NCBI GenBank assembly: GCA_964479625.1
Contig: CAYZMS010000022.1
Coordinates: 10,068 to 74,067 of the forward strand
Direction: 5' to 3'
DNA: 64,000 bases
From: CAYZMS01 sp964479625
Lineage (GTDB): Bacteria; Bacteroidota; Bacteroidia; Chitinophagales; Saprospiraceae
Shown piece by piece: positions 54,500 to 61,100 of the stretch; the stretch's first letter is position 1, and every line of letters begins with the position of its first letter. The translations under genes were made by a program, and so were the position numbers. Below the pieces are notes generated by a model. That model was not told the DNA's origin. It worked only from the letters and a program-made list of their open reading frames with translations, and did no database searches.

Positions 54500-55864
54500 A
54501 TGCAAACACCTAAAGGTATCGTTCTGAAAGAACATCAACCCCGACGGGTTGCTCTGGGCAAGGCTTACCTCCTGGTCATTGGGATCGATCACTACGACCA
54601 TAGTATTACGAATTTGAACAATGCCGTACGAGATGCCCTCAGCGTGCGCAATCTTCTATGGGAGCGCTATCAGTTCAAACCCGAACGCACCCGTACACTG
54701 ACCAACGCACAGGCCCGTCTGCAAAACATACTGGATGCGTTGCGGGAAGTGGCCCAATCGGCAGAAGAACGCGACACTGTACTGATCTATTTTTCGGGTC
54801 ACGGAGAATACGACCGACAGTTGGACGAGGGCTTTTGGTTGTCCGCAGATGCTGAGCCGGGCAAGGATTCGACCTACCTGCCTTTTAGCTACTTTATTCG
54901 ATACGTCAAGTCTATTCGATCCCTGCACACGGTGGTCATTGCCGACTCCTGCTACGCAGGTACGGCCTTTACCGAGCGCAGCAGGGCAGAAGAGGTGGCC
55001 CTCGAAAAACTGGAGGCTTTCCCTTCGCGCTGGATCTTGGCTGCCGGCCGGAATGAAGTGGTCAGCGACGGCCCTCCCGGGCAGCACAGCCCTTTTGCTG
55101 CCGCCCTGCTCGATATTCTAAAGCACCACCCCGGGGGCGCCCTAAGTATAGGGGAGTTGTCGGCCTTATTGCTTCGGGCGGTCGCTAACAATGCAGAACA
55201 ACTGCCCCGGGGCGAAGCCATACATGGCGTGGGTGACCGCGGGGGGCAGTTTATCTTTCGACTAAAGGCAGAACTGGAAGTCGGCCCCGTTCTGGAACCG
55301 GAAAAACTGGAAACACCACAAACCCAATTACCCGAACGCTCCGAGCCCGTTCAACGGCAGATAAGCTTACGCACGAGTGCAGACTACCGCATCCCGGAAA
55401 CCTTTCAGACCCTGGAGGCCTTTCAAATGGCGTTGAATACCTACGTGACCGGTCTGAACATTCCCACTGCTCTCGACTTGCTGGAGCGCGGCCTGGTACC
55501 CGCAAAACCGGCTCATATCGAGGCCCTGTACCTTAAAACCCAATTCGAGCAGTATAATCAGGACCGCGCCGGCGGGATGCTCGAACTGGAAGATATGGGC
55601 GCCCGTTCTAGTGAACTGATCGCCAAACTATTGCAACTGATCGCCAGCCTGGAACGGGGCCAGCTCAAGCCCGAAATAGTACTGGATGCCGTAAGCGGAA
55701 CAACAAACCTTAACCCCGATCAACAACGGCAACTGGCAAAACTGGATGAAAAGATCGGTAAGCTGCGCGATCGCCTCATCCGCATCAAAGGCACGGATGT
55801 GGCCATGGAAATGCGCCTGGAGGAGGAGATCGCGGAACTGGAGGAGATGAAAAAGCGACTTTAG
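54500..55864 (+). CDS. Caspase-family protease with effector-associated-like domain and coiled-coil tail
   Basis: A 454-residue C14 peptidase. The caspase domain (about 20-260) begins KAYLLVIGIDHYDH and has the catalytic dyad His101 (YFSGHGEYD) and Cys151 (IADSCYAGT). After a Pro/Glu-rich linker, residues about 305-395 are helical (LEAFQMALNTYVTGLNIPTALDLLERGL ... QFEQYNQDRAGGMLELEDMGARSSELIAKLL). They resemble the effector-associated domains (EAD11-like) that recruit effectors to signalling complexes. The last 45 residues are a charged coiled coil (LDEKIGKLRDRLIRIKG...EEEIAELEEMKKRL), repeated almost exactly at the start of the next protein. The gene heads a locus with a MoxR ATPase and a giant membrane sensor, so it is the likely death effector of that system. 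Confidence 0.9.
   Translation: MQTPKGIVLKEHQPRRVALGKAYLLVIGIDHYDHSITNLNNAVRDALSVRNLLWERYQFKPERTRTLTNAQARLQNILDALREVAQSAEERDTVLIYFSGHGEYDRQLDEGFWLSADAEPGKDSTYLPFSYFIRYVKSIRSLHTVVIADSCYAGTAFTERSRAEEVALEKLEAFPSRWILAAGRNEVVSDGPPGQHSPFAAALLDILKHHPGGALSIGELSALLLRAVANNAEQLPRGEAIHGVGDRGGQFIFRLKAELEVGPVLEPEKLETPQTQLPERSEPVQRQISLRTSADYRIPETFQTLEAFQMALNTYVTGLNIPTALDLLERGLVPAKPAHIEALYLKTQFEQYNQDRAGGMLELEDMGARSSELIAKLLQLIASLERGQLKPEIVLDAVSGTTNLNPDQQRQLAKLDEKIGKLRDRLIRIKGTDVAMEMRLEEEIAELEEMKKRL
55738..55846 (+). repeat. Direct repeat copy 1 (caspase C-terminus)
   Basis: This copy is 240 bp before copy 2. The first 63 bp (55738-55800) match 55978-56040 at 62 positions, and the remaining part is about 75% identical by eye. 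It encodes the coiled-coil tail of the caspase (KLDEKIGKLRDRLIRIKGTD). Such high DNA identity points to a recent duplication or gene conversion. Confidence 0.9.
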
Positions 55865-55930
55865 GGACCGGGCGACTTAAAGAAAAATTACTAATTTACC
55901 TGTCTAAATCAGCTTATTACCTAAACCCAA

Positions 55931-57019
55931 ATGGATTGCACGCAGGAACGGTTGAATAGCTTGGAACGCCAGCGGACTAAACTGGATGAAAAGATCGGTA
56001 AGCTGCGCGATCGCCTCATTCGCATCAAAGGCACGGATGTTTCGTGGGAAATGCGGCTGGAGGAGGAGATTGCGGAGTTAGAGGGGCTTCGGGATCAGGT
56101 CAACCGGGAGCGTAGTCAGTGCCTGGGGCTGGATACTCAAAGCGGTAAGGGGATCATTCAGGAAAAGTTGAAAGAGTTCCAGGAGAATTACAACCGCCGT
56201 GTAGGGCTGATCGACCGGATCAATATCGATCGGGAGCAAATGCTCGAACGCTTCTGGGATGCCTATTCCAAGCTCGAAGACGATAACCCTTTCCAGTTTT
56301 ACTTTGTTACCGCCTGTCCTACGCAAATGCCGCCCAGCTTTTCGGAGCGCTTGATCTTTGAATTTGTCACTGCCGAGTTGGATGACGATGACAGCGCCCT
56401 GTATTGCCCCCGGCAGGACGATTCCGACCGGGTGCAGCGGTTTAAACTGCCGCATGGTCCCCGCGATAAGCACTGCATACGGGAGTTCCGCGAGTTCTTC
56501 AGTGAATTATTCGAATTTTCGCAGGAACAGGACTTCGACAGTTTTATTGCAACAGGCATCCCCCGGCTCGAATACAAAAGTGTTGCCCTCGTTTTTTACC
56601 TGCCGGAAACAAAGTGGAAGACCAAGGTCATGCGATCCTATCTGGAGTGGTTGATCGAAACCTTTTCCAATACCCATGAAGAAGTGCCGCGCTTCCTGCT
56701 GTTCTTTGTGTTCTACTTGGAAGACTTGCACCGCCGGGAAATGCCTCACGAACTGGTGGATACACTTGACGCATTAGAGGAACAATACCCCGCGGCCGTC
56801 CATTTGTCGCCCTTAAAGCCCGTACCCAAAAAATTTGTCAAATCCTGGCTGATCGAACGCGGCATGGAGAACGACGGTAATATGGAACGCCTTATTGAAC
56901 TGCTGGCCAATAGCCTGGATAAAAAAGATCAAGACCTTTATCAGAAAAACCAGGAGTTCAATATGGATGACCTGGAACGTTTTCAAACGGCGGTCTGTGA
57001 CTTTTTGGAAGAGCGATGA
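55931..57019 (+). CDS. Adaptor-like protein sharing the caspase coiled coil; candidate iSTAND domain
   Basis: A 362-residue cytoplasmic protein. Residues about 15-57 repeat the coiled coil at the end of the caspase (KLDEKIGKLRDRLIRIKGTD, then MRLEEEIAELE). After a linker, residues about 95-360 form one alpha/beta domain: REQMLERFWDAYSKLEDDNPFQFYFVTACPTQMPPSFSERLIFEF, SVALVFYLPETKWKTKV, LLFFVFYLEDLHRRE, KFVKSWLIERGMEND. This resembles inactive-STAND (iSTAND) domains described in conflict systems: a P-loop-ATPase-like fold without a Walker A motif, and none is visible here. The shared module suggests homotypic binding to the caspase, and the next genes suggest a link to MoxR. The iSTAND assignment is tentative. 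Confidence 0.8.
   Translation: MDCTQERLNSLERQRTKLDEKIGKLRDRLIRIKGTDVSWEMRLEEEIAELEGLRDQVNRERSQCLGLDTQSGKGIIQEKLKEFQENYNRRVGLIDRINIDREQMLERFWDAYSKLEDDNPFQFYFVTACPTQMPPSFSERLIFEFVTAELDDDDSALYCPRQDDSDRVQRFKLPHGPRDKHCIREFREFFSELFEFSQEQDFDSFIATGIPRLEYKSVALVFYLPETKWKTKVMRSYLEWLIETFSNTHEEVPRFLLFFVFYLEDLHRREMPHELVDTLDALEEQYPAAVHLSPLKPVPKKFVKSWLIERGMENDGNMERLIELLANSLDKKDQDLYQKNQEFNMDDLERFQTAVCDFLEER
55978..56086 (+). repeat. Direct repeat copy 2 (adaptor N-terminus)
   Basis: This is the second copy of the coiled-coil-encoding segment, 240 bp after copy 1. It is in the same reading frame relative to its protein, so both copies encode the same helix. See 55738-55846. Confidence 0.9.
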
Positions 57020-57093
57020 GCTTTTTAGCGGGGAACGGGCGAACTGGTGAACGTTGAACCAAACGCCCTCGGAACCCCGGCTTCAGTCGGTCT

Positions 57094-57107
57094 GGCTGAA
57101 TTCAGCC
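57094..57107. repeat. 14-bp palindrome in the gap before the MoxR gene
   Basis: GGCTGAATTCAGCC is a perfect palindrome in the 198-bp gap 57020-57217. The surrounding bases (GGCTTCAGTCGGTCTGGCTGA; TGATGTTCAGGCT) contain further partial copies of TTCAG and its complement, giving the gap a repetitive look. No gene is visible there. It may be a regulatory site for the MoxR-sensor pair or a decayed repeat. Confidence 0.4.
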
Positions 57108-57217
57108 ACGAGCTTTGACCTGATGTTCAGGCTAAACCGCTGAATGAAGCGAACGACCATTGCCCATTGAACAACACGCTAAAATACCCATACCCTAACA
57201 CGCCAAAACGCCATTCT

Positions 57218-58138
57218 ATGTTTCGCATATTCGACCACGGTAACCCGCGACAATTACCTACGGTTCCGGTCAACAGCAGACTGAACGACCCCAGTTTGTA
57301 TCGTCCTTCGGAGGGCTTGATTCAGGCTGTGAACGTCGCGCTGAACCTCAATCAGCCTTTGCTGCTCACCGGAGAGCCCGGTACCGGTAAGACCCAACTG
57401 GCCGATCACATTGCCTGGTTCTTTGATCTGGGCGATCCCCTTAAATTTGATGCTCAAACGACCTCCACTGCCAAGGACCTGTTCTATCGTTACGATGCCC
57501 TGGGGCACTTTCAGTACAGCCAGGCACAAACAAAGCGACTGAGAGCAAATGAGATCGAAAAGAAATTCATTCGCTATCAGGCACTGGGGCAGGCCATCAG
57601 GGAAAACCGAAAGGGGGTAGTGCTGATCGACGAGATCGATAAAGCCCCGCGCGACCTGCCTAATGACGTACTTGGCGCACTGGAACGCCTGGAATTTCGG
57701 GTACCCGAATTAGACAATCGGCTTTACAAGGCAGATCCCGACAACCGCCCGTTTATCATCATGACCTCGAACTCGGAAAAAAACCTGCCCGATGCCTTTC
57801 TTAGAAGAGTAGCTTATTACCACATTCCTTTTCCCGATACTCCACAATTGCTGGAGATCCTGCAACTTAAAACCGATAAGTTGGGAGAAGGCGATCTCCG
57901 GCCTTTGGTCAACTATTTCGAATCCATTCGAAAAGGCCGGAAGGTGAAGCTCAAAAAGAACCCGGCCACCGCCGAATTGATCGGCTGGGCCATGCTCCTG
58001 CAGCGCCTGGGTTTTGATTTTAGTGCCCTAAAAGACAGTGGTCAACTTACGGAAGACCAAAAGGTGCAATTGCGTCTTTCCTTTTCAGTCTTGGCAAAAA
58101 ACAAAGAAGACCTAGACGCCCTCCGTAAGATGGCTTAA
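57218..58138 (+). CDS. MoxR-type AAA+ ATPase
   Basis: A 306-residue AAA+ protein of the MoxR group. The Walker A is GEPGTGKT (52-59), Walker B VVLIDE (134-139, followed by IDKAPRDLPND), and sensor 1 is Asn185 in IMTSNSEKNLPDAFLRR, with Arg196/197 as arginine-finger candidates. MoxR ATPases act as hexameric remodelers together with a vWA-domain partner, and in conflict systems they occupy the middle tier between sensor and effector. The frame is open upstream from a TTG at 57167, but ATG 57218 (MFRIFDHGNP) gives the normal N-terminus. Its stop overlaps the start of the giant gene by one base (TAATG), so the two are translationally coupled. Confidence 0.93.
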   Translation: MFRIFDHGNPRQLPTVPVNSRLNDPSLYRPSEGLIQAVNVALNLNQPLLLTGEPGTGKTQLADHIAWFFDLGDPLKFDAQTTSTAKDLFYRYDALGHFQYSQAQTKRLRANEIEKKFIRYQALGQAIRENRKGVVLIDEIDKAPRDLPNDVLGALERLEFRVPELDNRLYKADPDNRPFIIMTSNSEKNLPDAFLRRVAYYHIPFPDTPQLLEILQLKTDKLGEGDLRPLVNYFESIRKGRKVKLKKNPATAELIGWAMLLQRLGFDFSALKDSGQLTEDQKVQLRLSFSVLAKNKEDLDALRKMA

Positions 58139-61100
58139 TGGAGACCGATCGCCCTATGACCCAAACACTTACCTACGAACTCCTTTCCGCCTTTCTCCAC
58201 CTGCTGGAGGGAGAAGGCTATCATTGGGGAGTGGATGGGCAACTGCGGGTGCAGGAGCTAATGGGGCGATTACCGGAAGATCCGGATCCACAATTGCTGC
58301 GGGATGCCCTGCTGCCTTTGCTGGCTATTAACGAAACCGAACAACAACGCTTTGCCGAGTTGTTCGAACAAGCCGAGCGGGAAGTGGCTTTGAAACATCG
58401 AACGGCGGAAGGCCCCGATCCGGGGGGGACCAACCAAAGCGCCCGCTGGTGGGAAATCCTTTTCTGGGGGCTTTTGCTACCAGTCTTATTGCTGGGTGGT
58501 TTATTCGTCTGGAATGTTTTCTTTGGACCTACGCCTGTTTTCGAACAACGACATACCGCCCGCATTGCCGATAGCCTGACCATCGCCCTGGATTCGACTA
58601 CACTGGATGGGTTGCGCGAACTGCGTACCTTTGAAATTGCGGAGGTCGACCGGAAGCTGAGGTCAAGGCGCGGTCGCATAAGTGCGATGGATGCGGGGCA
58701 GGGGGTATTGCGTTATGCTGCACCGGACACTGCCTGCGTGGATACCTTTATGCTGCAATTAGTCGGTCGCCGAAAACAGCGACTACTGCGCCTCATCATT
58801 ACGGTCGAACGACCGGTCGAAGAAGTTATACAAGCAGAAACCGAGCCAGTTGTAGCCGAAGAACCAGTCATCGAAGAACCCGAACAGTTGGAGGAAGCTG
58901 CCCTGCTGCAACCACAGCCGATTCCCTATCCCACAGATTTCCGACGACTGGAGGTCAATCCCGAGGGGGATTCCTGGTTTGTCCGTAACTACGACTGGCT
59001 GCGCTGGGCCTTCATCCTTTCGCTGGGGGGCTTGCTTGGGGCCTGGTTAAAGGTTCGGGAAAACCAACGCCGCAAACTGATCGCCGACCCTAATTCACCC
59101 GAGAAGCCCCCTTATGTGTGGAATATCCAATTGCCTGAAATGCAGGGTGTTCTTGAGCCGGGGCCGGCTTTCCAGCGCATGCTCACCCGTTTGCGCCGAC
59201 GCACCCGTGACGACCTTGAACGACTGGATGTGCCGGCCACCATCCGGGCGACGATCGAAAAGGGGGGGATGGCCCAATTCCGCTATCGATCGCTTACCCG
59301 GCTACCGGAATACCTGCTACTGATCGACCGCGACGGCGTACGCAACCATCGGGCAGCGTTGTTTAACACCCTCTATGAGACCTTTCGCGCCAATGAGGTG
59401 CTGGTCGAACGCTTTTATTACCGCAGCGATCCCCGGGTTTGTTTTAATGAATTCAGCCCGGATGGTCTAAGCCTGAAGGAACTGCAGCATCGGTTTCCGC
59501 AGTCCCGTCTTTTATTGATCGGCAACGGCTACAGTTTGCTCAACCCCCGCAACGGCCAGGTCAGTCGCTGGGCCGAGAGCCTGTTGTCGCGCTGGAAAGA
59601 ACGGGCTTTGCTTTCGCCTCGTCCTGCAGAAAGCTGGGGTGGCAGAGAAGAGACCCTTAAAGCCTTACTGCCGGTAAGCCCGGCCAGCCTCCAGGGCCTG
59701 GATTTTCTGATCGAACAATTCGAAGCAGGCGAAGAAGCGGAGTTTGACAACTGGTCGTCTTTTGTGCAGGATGTTCCCCGGGAGGCCGTTGCTCTGGAAG
59801 GGAGCCTGCTCGAGACCCTGGATAAGTATTTTGAACCCGAAGAAATGCGATGGGTGGCCGCCTGTGCCGTTTACCCCACTTTGCATTGGGACCTGACCCT
59901 TTACCTGGGGCGCTTGCTGAGCAGGGAAGAGGCGCCTTTGCTGAGTGTAGAGCACCTGCTGCGTTTATTGCGCCTGCCCTGGTTTCAGCAGGGGCGAATG
60001 CCCGACCTGGTGCGCAGCCAGTTGATCGGGTGGCTGGAGGAGGAAGACCCCGCCCTGCTGTTGCAACTGCGCGAAGCCTTGCATAGCCTGCTGCTCGACA
60101 ATGCTCCACCGCGCGACTCGGCCGCCTGGGAACCCTTCCGCATGAGTATGGCCCTGAACGAATGGCGCATCACCCAGGATCCCACCCACAAGCGGGAATT
60201 GGAACGCGAGATCGAGACCCTGCTCGAAAAAGGCATTGAACCCGACTTTACCGTCATCCGCTACCTGGATAGGGACCCCCAGGGGCTGGAATTTTACGTG
60301 CCCGACAGCTGGAAAAAATACCTCTACCGCCAGGGTTTACCCGGCCTGGGCTGGAAGGATTTCGCGCGCGATTTGTTTTGGGCGGTTCCACTTTGGCTGC
60401 TGTTGTCAGGGGCAGCGCTCTTCTATCGGCCGGCAGTCCTCCAGTGTGAAGGCCAACTGGCGAGCTACCTGGTAGCGGGGGAACTACCCGCCGCAGATAC
60501 CCTTCAGGTGCCGGGGCCTCCCGGCGATTATTCCATTGAAGGGCTTACCTCCAATGGCGACCGGGCGGCTTTGTTCGACGGGGAACACCTGCTGTTGTTC
60601 GATCTTGGAAGTGAACAGATCGTGGATACGGTCTACCTCAGTCCCCGGGGCTATCAGGGAATGGCCTTTGCCAATTACCCCTTTAACTCCACCATCAATG
60701 GCTGGACCGATTACAAGGTGCTGGTCACCCTGGACCCGCTCTACATCAACCCATGGTATGAGACCCCGCAAGGGGACTTTAAAGTCATCGAAAGCGAAGA
60801 GGGTAGCTGGACGGTAGGGAATGTCATCTTTCGACCGCAGGGCACCCCCGTCGGCCTGGAACTGATCATCTCCGACGCTGTCATTGCCGCTACCCATATG
60901 CCAAACCAGCCTATAACCGGACAGGTCGGGCAATTTCGGGAAACCTCCATCGGTCTCTGTCTGAAGGAGGGGACGACCCATATTTTCGACCTTGGCGGCC
61001 TGGAGATCGGGACGATCGAATTTCCCGACCCCACCGCCTTTAGCAGTACCCTCAGTCCGGTTTATGGAGAAGGTGTTTACGCTATTGGCGACAGCAGCGG

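Noticed and set aside
55931..57019. Active STAND or AAA ATPase
   Set aside because: No Walker A (GxxxxGK[ST]) motif is present, so it is only described as a possible inactive STAND-like domain.
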